Of a stretch of DNA of 64,000 nucleotides, positions 1 through 11,460 are shown piece after piece. Made by a program: the position numbers and the translations under genes. How positions within the stretch are numbered: position 1 is the stretch's first letter; the number at the start of each line of letters is the position of its first letter. Origin of the DNA: Garcia nutans. Taxonomy: Eukaryota > Streptophyta > Magnoliopsida > Malpighiales > Euphorbiaceae. Under the pieces are notes generated by a model that had not been told where the DNA came from, searched no databases, and was given only the letters and a program-made list of their open reading frames with translations. Location: positions 11,207,501-11,271,500 of the forward strand of contig CANTUV010000053.1 of assembly GCA_947685225.1 (NCBI GenBank). The letters run 5' to 3'.

Positions 1-879
1 AATTTCACTATTAGAAATGTGATATGCTTGAATATTGTGAAAGCTCATGTAAATGGTGATGATATGTGATATTTAGATTTTTGGAATGAGTTTAATAATG
101 GTGAAACATATATGTTTTGATGTTGCTTTGTGGTATATACATATAAAATGTTTTAAAGTTGATATTAAGAGAATGAGATGAATAAATTGAAGTTTAAGTA
201 AATTAGTAAGTTAAAAATTTATAGTTTTAATGGAATGTGAATAAAGAGCAATTAAATATTAATAGTTTAATGTATTTACATGAGATATATGAAATGAATA
301 TTAGTGCACATGAAAGTATTAGGAATTGAGCAAAAGAAAATGAGTTACTTTAAGTAATTTGATTGGAAAGGATGAAAATGATTATGAAAGATGTGTTAAA
401 GATATTTATAAACAAATGTGAGAGAGATATCACATTGGAAATGTGATTAAGCTCCTTGTGAAATAAGGTTCTAAGTAGAGTGTATATATTTATTGAAGGT
501 AATGAATAACTTAAGTTATGATAAACAAATGAGTATGATGATAGTCAAAGGAAAGTGGTAAATATTAAATTTGTATAAACTATATGAAAAAGGGAAATTT
601 AATAAATTGCATAATTATGTGTTTATATAAAGAGGATTTGTGAAATGAACTTTTGATATGAATGTGATCTATGAAGGTGTGGATAATATGTTTATTATTT
701 TAAATCATTACATGTTTAATGGTATTAGAAGTGAGAATGGACCTGGGTAATATTGAACAGTGAAATTGTTATAGCAATAACTAAATGAGACTATCATAAG
801 ATGTGTTGGAACTCAAAGTATTTGTGTGTGAAAGTGTTTTATGTATAGATGTACAATAAGAAATTGTAAGGAAAGAATT
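1..879 (+). mobile_element. 3' part of a truncated LTR-retrotransposon leader (left copy)
   Basis: A/T-rich, non-coding DNA rich in TGA/ATG-type words, with no reading frame of note. It matches 57418-58296 base for base as far as I can see, so it is the end of the same retroelement fragment that lies between the two arrays. The LTR and primer binding site of this left copy would be upstream of the window. It stops abruptly at a 3' fragment of a 5S gene. Assignment to the retroelement rests only on identity with the right copy. Confidence 0.75.
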
Positions 880-917
880 ATGGGTGACCTTTTGGGAAGT
901 CCTCGTGTTGCACCCCT
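880..917 (+). pseudogene. 5S rRNA 3' fragment at left edge of array
   Basis: Corresponds to gene positions about 83-120 (ATGGGTGACC to CACCCCT). The 5' two-thirds, with A box and intermediate element, are replaced by retroelement DNA. It carries CTTTTGG, as in units 10, 19, 25 and 36. It marks the junction between mobile element and array. Confidence 0.9.
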
Positions 918-1222
918 ATCATTTTTCTTTTTTCGAAAATATTTTTTTTATCAACAACGATCTTTCGCAGTTTGGGGCCGGCGGACTAATAAATCATTTG
1001 TTGGCCTTTTAGAGCAACGCGAGTAATATTGCCGATATGGCGTCGCTTGGCTCGTTTGCCCGAATCAGTCTCTCTGCAGCATATTTGAGAGCGTTGTTGT
1101 GTGGGCGAGCTTAGGATGGCATCGTAGGAAGAGGGACGAATGAGAAAGAGAATAGGCAAGGGCCATTCTCAGCGAAGCAGTGAGAGGGAGAGAATAAATT
1201 AAATTTTCTGGCAGCACATTAC

Positions 1223-1342
1223 GGGTGCAATCATACCAGCACTAACGCACCGGATCCCATTAGAACTCCGAAGTTAAACGTGCTTGGGCGAGAGTAGTAC
1301 TGAGATGGGTGACCTCTTGGGAAGTCCTCGTGTTGCTCCCCA
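1223..1342 (+). rRNA. 5S rRNA gene, unit 1
   Basis: Class C spacer upstream. Differences: G7A, C39T, A115T, T120A. Confidence 0.93.
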
Positions 1343-1650
1343 ATCATTTTTCTTTTTTCGAAAATATTTTTTTTTATCAACCACGATCCTTCGCAGTTTG
1401 GGGCCGGCGGACTAATAAATCATTTGTTGGCCTTTTAGAGCAACGCAAGTAATATCGCCGATATGGCGTCGCTTGGCTCGTTTACCCGAATCAGTATCTT
1501 TCTGCAGCAGATTTGAGAGCGGTGGTGCTTGGGCGAGCTTAGGATGGCATCGTAGGAAGACGGACGAATGAGAAAGAGAATAGGCAAGCGCCATTCTCAG
1601 TGAAGCAGTGAGAGGGAGAGAATAAATTAAAATTTCTGGCAGCGCATGAC

Positions 1651-1770
1651 GGAAGCGATCATACCAGCACTAACGCACCGGATCCCATCAGAACTCCGAA
1701 GTTAAACGTGCTTGGGCGAGAGTAGTACTGAGATGGGTGACGTCTTTGGAAGTCCTCTTGTTGCACCCCT
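1651..1770 (+). rRNA. 5S rRNA gene, unit 2
   Basis: Class A. Differences: G3A, T4A, C92G, G97T, G108T. The first two weaken helix I and C92G lies in helix IV. Confidence 0.93.
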
Positions 1771-2046
1771 ATCATTTTTTTTTTCAAAAATATTTTTTTT
1801 TATCAACCGCGATCTTTCGCAGTTTGGGGCCGGCGGACTAATAAATCATTTGTTGGCCTTTTAGAGCAACGCGAGTAATATCGTCGATATGGCGTCGCTT
1901 GGCTCGTTTGCCCGAATCAGTCTCTCTCTGCAGAAGATTTGAGAGCGTTGGTGCGTGGGCGAACTTTGGATGGCATCGTAGGAAGAGGGACGAATGAGAA
2001 AGAGAATAGGCAAGGGCCATTCTCAGCGAAGCAGTGAGAGGGAGAG

Positions 2047-2076
2047 AATAAATTAAATTTTCTGGCAGCGCATGAC
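2047..2076 (+). promoter_or_regulatory. 5S upstream Pol III promoter elements (example, unit 3)
   Basis: The 30 bp before the gene read AATAAATTAAATTTT (about -30 to -16), GC at -12/-11 and C at -1. This matches the plant 5S arrangement of a TATA-like box near -28, GC near -12 and C at -1. Nearly every unit has it. A common variant carries TTTCATGCAG instead of TTTTCTGGCAG, which shortens the interval by about two bases. Confidence 0.75.
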
Positions 2077-2196
2077 GGGTGCGATCATACCAGCACTAAC
2101 GCACCGTATCCCATCAGAACTCCGAAGATAAACGTGCTTGGGCGAGAGTAGTACTGAGATGGGTGACCTCTTGGGAAGTCCTCGTGTTGCACCCCT
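2077..2196 (+). rRNA. 5S rRNA gene, unit 3
   Basis: Class B. Differences: G31T, T52A. Very like unit 41. Confidence 0.95.
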
Positions 2197-2228
2197 ATCA
2201 TTTTTCTTTTTTCGAAAATATTTTTTTT
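2197..2228 (+). terminator. 5S Pol III terminator (example, unit 3)
   Basis: Directly after the gene comes ATCATTTTTCTTTTTTCG followed by A4TAT8-9. Runs of five, six and eight or nine T on the coding strand are strong Pol III stop signals. The first T5 run lies within 5 nt of the gene end. The tract varies in length and in its inner bases (TCG, TTG, TCA, TCC) between units and is lost in none of the full-length ones. Confidence 0.8.
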
Positions 2229-2501
2229 TCAACCACGATCCTTCGCAGTTTGGGGCCGGCGGACTAATAAATCATTTGTTGGCCTTTTAGAGCAACGCGA
2301 GTAATATCGCCGATATGGCGTCGCTTGGCTCGTTTGCCCAAATCAGTCTCTCTCTGCAGGATATTTGAGAGCGTTGTTGTGTGTGCGAGCTTAGGATTGC
2401 ATCGTAGGAAGAGGGACGAATGAGAAAAAGAATAGGCAAGGGCCATTCTCAGCGAAGCAGTGAGAGGGAGAAAATAAATTAAATTTCATGCAGCGCATTA
2501 C

Positions 2502-2621
2502 TGGTGCGATCATACCAGCACTGACGCACCGGATCACATCAGAACTCTGAAGTTAAACGTGCTTGGGCGAGAGTAGTACTGAGATGGGTGATCTCTTGGG
2601 AAGTCCTTGTGTTGCACCCCT
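2502..2621 (+). rRNA. 5S rRNA gene, unit 4
   Basis: Class C. Differences: G1T, A22G, C35A, C47T, C91T, C107T. Confidence 0.93.
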
Positions 2622-2928
2622 ATCATTTTTCTTTTTTCGAAAATATTTTTTTTATCAACCACGATCATTTGCAGTGTGGGGCCGGCGGACTAATAAATCA
2701 TTTGTTGGCCTTTTAGAGCAACCCGAGTAATATCGCCGATATGGCGTCGCTTAGCTCGTTTGCCCGAATCAGTATCTTTCTGCAGCAGATTTGAGAGCGG
2801 TGGTGCTTGGGCGAGCTTAGGATGGCATCGTAGGAAGAGGGACGAATGAGAAAGAGAATAGGCAAGGGCCATTCTCAGCGAAGCAGTGAGAGGGAGAGAA
2901 TAAATTAAATTTTCTGGCAGCGCATTAC

Positions 2929-3048
2929 GGGTGCGATCATACCAGCACTAATTCACCGGATCCCATCAGAACTCCGAAGTCAAACGTGCTTGGGCGAGAG
3001 TAGTACTGAGATGGGTGACCTCTTGGGAAGTCTTCGTGTTGCACACCT
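2929..3048 (+). rRNA. 5S rRNA gene, unit 5
   Basis: Class A. Differences: C24T, G25T, T53C, C105T, C117A. Member of the linked 53C/117A haplotype. Confidence 0.93.
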
Positions 3049-3354
3049 ATCATTTTTTTTTTTTCAAAAATATTTTTTTATCAACCGTGATCTTTCGCAG
3101 TTTGGGGCCGGCGGACTAATAAATCATTTGTTGGCCTTTTAGAGCAACGCGAGTAATATTGCCGATATGGCGTCGCTTGGCTCGGTTGCCCGAATCAGTC
3201 TCTCTCTACAGCATATTTGAGAGCGTTGTTGTGTGGGCGAGCTTTGGATGGCATCGTAGGAAGATGGACGAATGAGAAAGAGAATAGGCAAGGGCCATTC
3301 TCAGCGAAGCAGTGAGAGGGAGAGAATAAATTAAATTTTCTGGCAGTGCATGAC

Positions 3355-3474
3355 GGGTGCGATCATACCAGCACTAACGCACCGGATCCCATCAGAACTC
3401 CGAAGTTAAACATGCTTGGGCGAGAGTAGTACTGAGAAGGGTGACTTCTTGGGAAGTCCTCGTGTTGCACCCCT
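3355..3474 (+). rRNA. 5S rRNA gene, unit 6
   Basis: Class C. Differences: G58A, T84A, C92T. Confidence 0.94.
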
Positions 3475-3781
3475 ATCATTTTTCTTTTTTCGAATATATT
3501 TTTTTTTTCAACAACGATCCTTCGCAGTTTGGGGCCGGCGGACTAATAAATCATTTGTTGGCCTTTTAGAGCAACGCGAGTAATATCGCCGATATGGCGT
3601 CGCTTGGCTCGTTTGGCCAAATCAGTCTCTCTCTGCAGCATATTTGAGAGCGTTGTTGTGTGGGCGAGCTTAGGATGGCATCGTAGGAAGAGGGACGAAT
3701 GAGAAAGAGAATAGGCAAGGGCCATTCTCAGCGAAGCAGTGAGAGGGAGAGAATAAATTAAATTTTCTGGCATCGCATTAC

Positions 3782-3901
3782 GGGTGCGATCATATCAGCA
3801 CTAACGCACCGGATCCCATCAGAACTCCGAAGTCAAACGTGCTTGGGCGAGAGTAGTACTGAGATGGGTGACCTCTTGGGAAGTCCTTGTGTTGCACACC
3901 T
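3782..3901 (+). rRNA. 5S rRNA gene, unit 7
   Basis: Class C. Differences: C14T, T53C, C107T, C117A. Confidence 0.94.
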
Positions 3902-4208
3902 ATCATTTTTATTTTTTCGAAAATATTTTTTTTATCAACCACGATCATTTGCAGTTTGGGGCCGGCGGACTAATAAATCATTTGTTGGCCTTTTAGAGCA
4001 ACGCGAGTAATATCGCCGATATGGCGTCGCTTCGCTCGTTTGCCCGAATCAGTATCTTTCTGTAGCAGATTTGAGAGCGGTGGTGCTTGGGCGAGCTTAG
4101 GATGGCATCGTAGGAAGACGGACGAATGAGAAAGAGAATAGGCAAGCGCCATTCTCAGCGAAGCAGTGAGAGGGAGTGAATAAATTAAATTTTCTGGCAG
4201 CGCATGAT

Positions 4209-4329
4209 GGGTGCGATCATACCAGCACTAACGCACCGGATCCCATCAGAACTCCGAAGTTAAATGTGCATTGGGCGAGAGTAGTACTGAGATGGGTGAC
4301 CTCTTGGGAAGTCCTCGTGTTGTACCCCT
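4209..4329 (+). rRNA. 5S rRNA gene, unit 8 (121 nt)
   Basis: Class A. One A inserted in GTGC(A)TTGGG within the A-box region, plus C57T and C114T. Confidence 0.92.
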
Positions 4330-4636
4330 ATCATTTTTCTTTTTTCAAAAATATTTTTTTTATCAACAACGATCATTTGCAGTTTGGGGCCGGCGGACTA
4401 ATAAATCATTTGTTAGCCTTTTAGAGCAACGCGAGTAATAACGCCGATATGGCGTCGCTTAGCTCATTTGCCGAAATCAGTATCTTTCTGCAGCAGATTT
4501 GAGAGCGTTTGTGCGTGTGCAAGCTTAGGATGGCATCATAGGAAGAGGGACGAATGAGAAAGAGAATAGGCAAGGGCCATTCTCAGCGAAGCAGTGAGAG
4601 GGAGAGAATAAATTAAATTTTCTGGCAGCGCATTAC

Positions 4637-4756
4637 GGGTGCGATCATACCAGCACTAACGCACCGGATCCCATCAGAACTCCGAAGACAAACGTGCTTG
4701 GGCGAGAGTAGTACTGAGATGGGTGACCTCTTGGGAAGTACTGGTGTTGCACACCT
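4637..4756 (+). rRNA. 5S rRNA gene, unit 9
   Basis: Class B-like spacer (GTTTGTGCGTGTGC). Differences: T52A, T53C, C104A, C107G, C117A. Confidence 0.93.
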
Positions 4757-5063
4757 ATCATTTTTCTTTTTTCGAAAATATTTTTTTTATCAACCACGAT
4801 CATTTGCAGTTTTGGGCATGCGGAATAATAAATCATTTGTTGGCCTTTTAGAGCAACGCGAGTAAAATCGCCGATATGGCGTCGCTTAGCTCGTTTGCCC
4901 GAATCAGTATCTTTCTGCAGCAGATTTGAGAGTGGTGGTGCTTGGGCGAGCTTAGGATGGCATCGTAGGAAGACGGACGAATGAGAAAGAGAATAGGCAA
5001 GCACCATTCTCAGCGAAGCAGTGAGAGGGAGAGAATAAATTAAATTTTCTGGCAGCGCATTAC

Positions 5064-5183
5064 GGGTGCGATCATACCAGCACTAACGCACCAGATCCCA
5101 TCAGAACTCCGAAGTTAAACGCGCTTGGGAGAGAGTAGTACTGTGATGGGTGACCTTTTGGGAAGTCCTCGTGTTGCACCCCT
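5064..5183 (+). rRNA. 5S rRNA gene, unit 10
   Basis: Class A. Differences: G30A, T59C, C67A, A81T, C94T. The last two disturb helix IV. Confidence 0.93.
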
Positions 5184-5490
5184 ATCATTTTTCTTTTTTC
5201 GAAAATATTTTTTTTATCAACAACGATCCTTCTCAGTTTGGGGCCGGCAGACTAATAAATCATTTGTTAGCCATTTAGAGCAACGCGAGTAATATCGCCG
5301 ATATGGCGTCGCTTGGCTCGTTTGCCCGAATCAGTCTCTCTCTGCAGCATATTTGTGAGCGTTGTTGTGTGGGCGAGCTTTGGATGGCATCGTAGGAAGA
5401 GGGACGAATGAGAAAGAGAATAGGCAAGGGCCATTCTCAGCGAAGCAGTTAGAGGTAGAGAATAAATTAAATTTTCTGGCAGTGCATGAC

Positions 5491-5610
5491 GGGTGCGATC
5501 AAACCAGCACTAACGCACCGGATCCCATCAGAACTCTGAAGTTAAACGTGCTTGGGCGAGAGTAGTACTGAGATGGTTGACCTCTTGGGAAGTCCTCTTG
5601 TTGCACCCCT
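5491..5610 (+). rRNA. 5S rRNA gene, unit 11
   Basis: Class C. Differences: T12A, C47T, G87T, G108T. Confidence 0.94.
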
Positions 5611-5917
5611 ATCATTTTTCTTTTTTCGAAAATATTTTTTTTATCAACCATGATCCTTCGCATTTTGGGGCCGGCGGACTAATAAATCATCTGTTGGCCT
5701 TTTAGAGCAACGCGAGTAATATCGCCGATATGGCATCGCTTGGCTCGTTTGACCGAATCAGTCTCTCTCTGCAGAAGATTTGAGAGCGTTGGTGCGTGGA
5801 CGAGCTTAGGATGGCATCGTAGGAAGAGGGACGAATGAGAAAGAGAATAGGCAAGGTCCATTCTCAGCGTAGCAGTGAGAGGGAGAGAATAAATTAAATT
5901 TTCTGGCAGCGCATTAC

Positions 5918-6037
5918 GGGTGCGATCATACCAGCACTAACGCACCGGATCCCATCAGAACTCCGAAGTCAAACGTGCTTAGGCGAGAGTAGTACTGAGA
6001 TGGGTGACCTCTTGAAAAGTCCTTGTGTTGCACACCT
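5918..6037 (+). rRNA. 5S rRNA gene, unit 12
   Basis: Class B. Differences: T53C, G64A, G98A, G99A, C107T, C117A. Units 12-15 recur as 61-64 and 78-81. Confidence 0.93.
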
Positions 6038-6343
6038 ATCATTTTTCTTTTTTCGAAAATATTTTTTTATCAACCACGATCATTTGCAGTTTGGGGCCGG
6101 CGGACTAATAAATCATTTGTTGGCCTTTTAGAGCAACGCGAGTAATATCGCTGATATGGCGTCGCTTGGCTCGTTTGCCCGAATCAGTCTCTCTCTGCAG
6201 CAGATTTGAGAGTATTGGTGCGTGGGCGAGCTTAGGATGGCATCGTAGGAATAGGGACGAATGATAAAGAGAATAGGCAAGGGCCATTCTCAGCGAAGCA
6301 GTAAGAGGGAGAGAATAAATTAAATTTTCTGGCAACACATTAC

Positions 6344-6464
6344 CGGTGCAATCATACCAGCACTAACGCACCGGATCCCATCAAAAACTCCGAAGTTAAA
6401 CGTGCTTGGGTGAGAGTAGTACTGAGATGGGTGACCTCTTGGGAAGTCCTTTTGTTGCACCCCT
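6344..6464 (+). rRNA. 5S rRNA gene, unit 13 (121 nt)
   Basis: Class B. G1C, G7A, an extra A near position 42 (with G41A), C67T, C107T, G108T. Confidence 0.92.
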
Positions 6465-6771
6465 ATCATTTTTCTTTTTTCGAAAATATTTTTTTTATCA
6501 ACCACGATCATTTGCAATGTGGGGCCGGCGGACTAATAAATCATTTGTTGGCCTTTTAGAGCAACGCGAGTAATATCGCTGATATGGCATCGCTTAGCTC
6601 GTTTGCCCGAATCAGTATCTTTCTGCAGCAGATTTGAGAGCGGTGGTGCTTGGGCGAGCTTAGGATGGCATCGTAGGACGACGGACGAATGAGAAAGAGA
6701 ATAGGCAAGCGCCATTCTCAGCGAAGCAATGAGAGGGAGAGAATAAATTAAATTTTATGGCAGCACATGAC

Positions 6772-6891
6772 AGGTGCGATCATACCAGCACTAACGCATC
6801 GGATCCCATCAGAACTCCGAAGTTAAACGTGCTTTGGCGGGAGTAGTACTGAGATGGGTGACCTCTTGGGAAGTCCTCTTGTTGCACCCCT
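6772..6891 (+). rRNA. 5S rRNA gene, unit 14
   Basis: Class A. Differences: G1A, C28T, G64T, A69G, G108T. Confidence 0.93.
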
Positions 6892-7198
6892 ATCATTTTT
6901 CTTTTTTTGAAAATATTTTTTTTATCAACCACGATCCTTCGCAGTTTGGGGCCGGCGGACTAATAAATCATTTGTTGTATTTTTAGAGCAACGCGAGGAA
7001 TATCGCCGATATGGCGTCGCTTGGCTCGTTTGCCCGAATCAGTCTCTCTCTGCAGCAGATTTGAGAGCGTTGGTGCGTGGGCGAGCTTAGGATGGCATCG
7101 TAGGAAGAGGGACCAATGAGAAAGAGAATAGGCAAGGGCCATTCTCAGCGAAGCAGTGAGAGGGAGAGAATAAATTAAATTTTCTGGCATCGCATTAC

Positions 7199-7318
7199 GG
7201 GTGCGATCATATCAGCACTAACGCACCGGATCCCATCAGAACTCCGAAGTCAAACGTGCTTGGGCGAGAGTAGTACTGAGATGGGTGACCTCTTGTGAAG
7301 TCCTTGTGTTGCACACCT
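7199..7318 (+). rRNA. 5S rRNA gene, unit 15
   Basis: Class B. Differences: C14T, T53C, G98T, C107T, C117A. Confidence 0.93.
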
Positions 7319-7625
7319 ATCATTTTTATTTTTTTGAAAATATTTTTTTTATCTACCACGATCATTTGCAGTTTGGGGCCGGCGGACTAATAAATCATTT
7401 GTTGGCCTTTTAGAGCAACGCGAGTAATATCGCTGATATGGCATCGCTTAGCTCGTTTGCCCGAATCAGTATCTTTCTGCAGCAGATTTGAGAGCGGTGG
7501 TGCTTGGGCGAGCTTAGGATGGCATCGTAGGACGACGGACGAATGAGAAAGAGAATAGGCAAGCGCCATTCTCAGCGAAGCAATGAGAGGGAGAGAATAA
7601 ATTAAATTTTATGGCAGCACATGAC

Positions 7626-7745
7626 AGATGCGATCATACCAGCACTAACGCACCGGATCCCATCAGAACTCCGAAGTTAAACGTGCTTTGGCGGAAGTAG
7701 TACTGAGATGGGTGACCTCTTGGGAAGTCCTCTTGTTGCACCCCT
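7626..7745 (+). rRNA. 5S rRNA gene, unit 16
   Basis: Class A. Differences: G1A, G3A, G64T, A69G, G70A, G108T. Derived from unit 14 by an 854-bp duplication. Confidence 0.93.
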
Positions 7746-8051
7746 ATCATTTTTCTTTTTTTGAAAATATTTTTTTTATCAACCACGATCCTTCGCAGTT
7801 TGGGGCCGGCGGACTAATAAATCATTTGTTGTATTTTTAGAGCAACGCGAGGAATATCGCCGATATGGCGTCGCTTGGCTCGTTTGCCCGAATCAGTCTC
7901 TCTCTGCAGCATATTTGGGAGCGTTGTTGTGTGGGCGAGCTTAGGATGGCATCGTAGGAAGAGGGACGAATGAGAAAGAGAATAGGCAAGGGCCATTCTC
8001 AGCGAAGCAGTGAGAGGGAGAGAATAAATTAAATTTCATGCAGCGCATTAC

Positions 8052-8171
8052 TGGTGCGATCATACCAGCACTAACGCACCGGATCACATCAGAACTCTGA
8101 AGATAAACGTGCTTGGGCGAGAGTAGTACTGAGATGGGTGACCTATTGGGAAGTCCTTGTGTTGCACCTCT
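8052..8171 (+). rRNA. 5S rRNA gene, unit 17
   Basis: Class C. Differences: G1T, C35A, C47T, T52A, C94A, C107T, C118T. Confidence 0.93.
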
Positions 8172-8474
8172 ATCATTTTTCTTTTTTCGAAAATTTTTTT
8201 ATCAACCACGATCATTTGCAGTGTGGGGCCGGCGGACTAATAAATCATTTGTTGGCCTTTTAGAGCAACGCGAGTAATATCGCCGATATGGCGTCGCTTA
8301 GCTTGTTTGCCTGAATCAGTATCTTTCTGCAGCAGATTTGAGAGCGGTGGTGCTTGGGCGAGCTTAGGATGGCATCGTAGGAAGAGGGACGAATGAGAAA
8401 GAGAATAGGCAAGGGCCATTCTCAGCGAAGCAGTGAGAGGGAGAGAATAAATTAAATTTCATGCAGCGCATTAC

Positions 8475-8594
8475 TGGTGCGATCATACCAGCACTAACGC
8501 ACCGGATCACATCAGAACTCTGAAGTTAAACGTGCTTGGGCGAGAGTAGTACTGAGATGGGTGTCCTATTGGGAAGTCCTTGTGTTGCACCCCT
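8475..8594 (+). rRNA. 5S rRNA gene, unit 18
   Basis: Class A. Differences: G1T, C35A, C47T, A90T, C94A, C107T. Same as unit 35. Confidence 0.93.
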
Positions 8595-8901
8595 ATCATT
8601 TTTCTATTTTCAAAAATATTTTTTTTATCAACCACGATCATTTGCAGTTTTGGGCCTGCGGAATAATAAATCATTTGTTGGCCTTTTAGAGCAACGCAAG
8701 TAATATCGCCGATATGGCGTCGCTTGGCTCGTTTGCCCGAACCAGTCACTATCTGCAGCAGATTTGAGAGCGTTGGTGCGTGGGCGAGCTTTGGATGGTA
8801 TCGTAGGAAGAGGGACGAATGAGAAAGAGAATAGGCAAGGGCAATTCTCAGCGAAGCAGTGAGAGGGAGAGAATAAATTAAATTTTATGGTAGCACATGA
8901 C

Positions 8902-9021
8902 GGGTGCGATCATACCAGCACTAACTCACCGAATCCAATCAGAACTCCGAAGTTAAACGTGCTTGGGCGAGAGTAGTACTGTGATGGGTGACCTTTTGGG
9001 AAGTCCTCGTGTTACACCCCT
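8902..9021 (+). rRNA. 5S rRNA gene, unit 19
   Basis: Class B. Differences: G25T, G31A, C36A, A81T, C94T, G113A. Confidence 0.93.
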
Positions 9022-9328
9022 ATCATTTTTCTTTTTTCGAAAATATTTTTTTTATCAACAACGATCCTTCGCAGTTTGGGGCCGGCGGACTAATAAATCA
9101 TTTGTTGGCCTTTTAGAGCAACGCGAGTAATATCGCCGATATGGCGTCGCTTGGCTCATTTGCCCGAATCAGTCTCTCTCTGCAGCATATTTGGGAGCGT
9201 TGTTGTGTGGGCGAGCTTAGGATGGCATCGTAGGAAGAGGGACGAATGAGAAAGAGAATAGGCAAGGGCCATTCTCAGCGAAGCAGTGAGAGGGAGAGAA
9301 TAAATTAAATTTTCTGGCAGCGCATTAC

Positions 9329-9448
9329 GGGTGCGATCATACCAGCACTAACGCACCGGATCCCATCAGAACTCCGAAGTCAAACGTTCTTGGGCGAGAG
9401 TAGTACTGAGATGGGTGACCTCTAGGGAAGTCCTCGTGTTGCTCCCCT
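9329..9448 (+). rRNA. 5S rRNA gene, unit 20
   Basis: Class C. Differences: T53C, G60T, T96A, A115T. Confidence 0.93.
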
Positions 9449-9756
9449 ATCATTTTTCTTTTTTCGAAAATATTTTTTTTTATCAACCACGATCCTTCGC
9501 GGTTTGGGGCCGGCGGACTAATAAATCATTTGTTGGCCTTTTAGAGCAACGCGAGTAAAATCGCCGATATGGCGTCGCTTGGCTCGTTTGCCCGAATCAG
9601 TTTCTCTCTGCAGCAGATTTGAGAGCGTTGGTGCGTGTGCGAGCTTTGGATGGCATCGTAGGAAGAGGGACGAATGAGAAAGAGAATAGGCAAGGGCCAT
9701 TCTCAGCGAAGCAGTGAGAGGGAGAGAATAAATTAAATTTTCTGGCAGCGCATGAC

Positions 9757-9876
9757 GGGTGCGATCATACCAGCACTAACGCACCATATCCCATCAGAAC
9801 TCCGAAAATAAACGTGCTTCGGCGAGAGTAGTACTGAGATGGGTGACCTCTTGGGAAGTCCTCGTGTTGCACCCCT
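9757..9876 (+). rRNA. 5S rRNA gene, unit 21
   Basis: Class B. Differences: G30A, G31T, G51A, T52A, G64C. Confidence 0.93.
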
Positions 9877-10183
9877 ATCATTTTTCTTTTTTCGAAAATA
9901 TTTTTTTTATCAACAACGATCCTTCGCAGTTTGGGGCCGGCGGACTAATAAATCATTTGTTGGCCTTTTAGAGCAACGCGAGTAAAATCGCCGATATGGC
10001 GTCGCTTGGCTCGTTTGCCCGAATCAGTCTCTCTCTGCAGCATATATGGGAGCGTTGTTGTGTGGGCGAGCTTAGGATGGCATCGTAGGAAGAGGGACGA
10101 ATGAGAAAGAGAATAGGCAAGGGCCATTCTCAGCGAAGCAGTGAGAGGGAGAGAATAAATTAAATTTTCTGGCAGCGCATTAC

Positions 10184-10303
10184 GGGTGCGATCATACCAG
10201 CACTAACGCACCGGATCCCATCAGAACTCCGAAGTCAAACGTGCTTGGGCGAGAGTAGTACTGAGATGGGTGACCTCTTGGGAAGTCCTTGTGTTGCACA
10301 CCT
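10184..10303 (+). rRNA. 5S rRNA gene, unit 22
   Basis: Class C. Differences: T53C, C107T, C117A. Confidence 0.94.
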
Positions 10304-10609
10304 ATCATTTTTCTTTTTTCGAAAATATTTTTTTTATCAACCACGATCATTTGCAGTTTTGGCCTGTGGAATAATAAATCATTTGTTGGCCTTTTAGAGC
10401 AACGCGAGTAATATCGCCGATATGTCGTCGCTTAGCTCGTTTGCCCGAATCAGTATCTTTTTGCAGCAGATTTGAGAGCGGTGGTGCTTGGGCGAGCTTT
10501 GGATGGCATCATAGGAAGACAGACGAATGAGAAAGAGAATAGGCAAGCGCCATTCTCAGCGAAGCAGTGAGAGGGAGAGAATAAATTAAATTTTCTTGCA
10601 GCACATGAC

Positions 10610-10729
10610 GGGTGCGATCATACCAGCTCTAACGCACCGGATCCCATCAGAACTCCGAAGTTAAACGTGCTTGGGCGAGAGTAGTTCTGAGATGGGTGAC
10701 CTCTCGGGAAGTCCTCGTGTTGCTCCCCA
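10610..10729 (+). rRNA. 5S rRNA gene, unit 23
   Basis: Class A. Differences: A19T, A77T, T96C, A115T, T120A. Confidence 0.93.
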
Positions 10730-11037
10730 ATCATTTTTCTTTTTTCGAAAATATTTTTTTTTATCAACCACGATCCTTCGCAGTTTTGGGCCGGCGGACT
10801 AATAAATCATTTGTTGGCCTTTTAGAGCAACGCTAGTAATATCGCCGATATGGCGTCGCTTGGCTCGTTTGCCCGAATCAGTATCTTTCTGCAGCAGATT
10901 TGAGAGCGGTGGTACCTGGGCGAGCTTAGGATGGCATCGTAGGAATACGGACGAATAAGAAAGAGAATAGGCAAGCGCCATTCTCAGTGAAGCAGTGAGA
11001 GGGAGAGAATAAATTAAATTTTCTGGCAGCGCATTAC

Positions 11038-11157
11038 GGGAGCGATCATACCACCACTAACGCACCGCATCCCATCAGAACACCGAAGTTAAACGTGCTT
11101 GGCCGAGAGTAGTACTGAGATGGGTGACCTCTTGGGAAGTCCTCGTGTTTCACCCCT
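11038..11157 (+). rRNA. 5S rRNA gene, unit 24
   Basis: Class A. Differences: T4A, G17C, G31C, T45A, G66C, G113T; several break helix pairs, so probably non-functional. Confidence 0.92.
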
Positions 11158-11460
11158 ATCATTTTTTTTTCAAAAATATTTTTTTATCAACCGCGATCTT
11201 TCGCAGTTTGGGGCCGGCGGACTAATAAATCATTTGTTGGCCTTTTAGAGCAACGCGAGTAATATCGCCGATATGGCGTCGCTTAGCTCGTTTGCCCGAA
11301 TCAGTCTCTCTCTGCAGCAGATTTGAGAGCGTTGGTGCGTGGGCGAGCTTTGGATGGCATCATAGGAAGAGGGACGAATGAGAAAGAGAATAGGCAAGGG
11401 CCATTCTCAGCGAAGCAGTGAGAGGGAGAGAATAAATTAAATTTTATGGTAGCAAACGAC

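Larger units (their letters stand above)
5640..7350 (+). repeat. Four-unit segment dispersed within the array
   Basis: Units 12-15 recur as units 61-64 (offset 20,825 bp) and again as 78-81 through the 17-unit duplication. They share marks such as the 121-nt gene, GATAAAGAG in place of GAGAAAGAG, and TTGTATTTTTAG in the spacer. Confidence 0.88.

Noticed and set aside
1..879. Left flank as unique single-copy genomic DNA
   Set aside because: It is duplicated at 57418-58296 and continues upstream there into a retroelement primer site and LTR.
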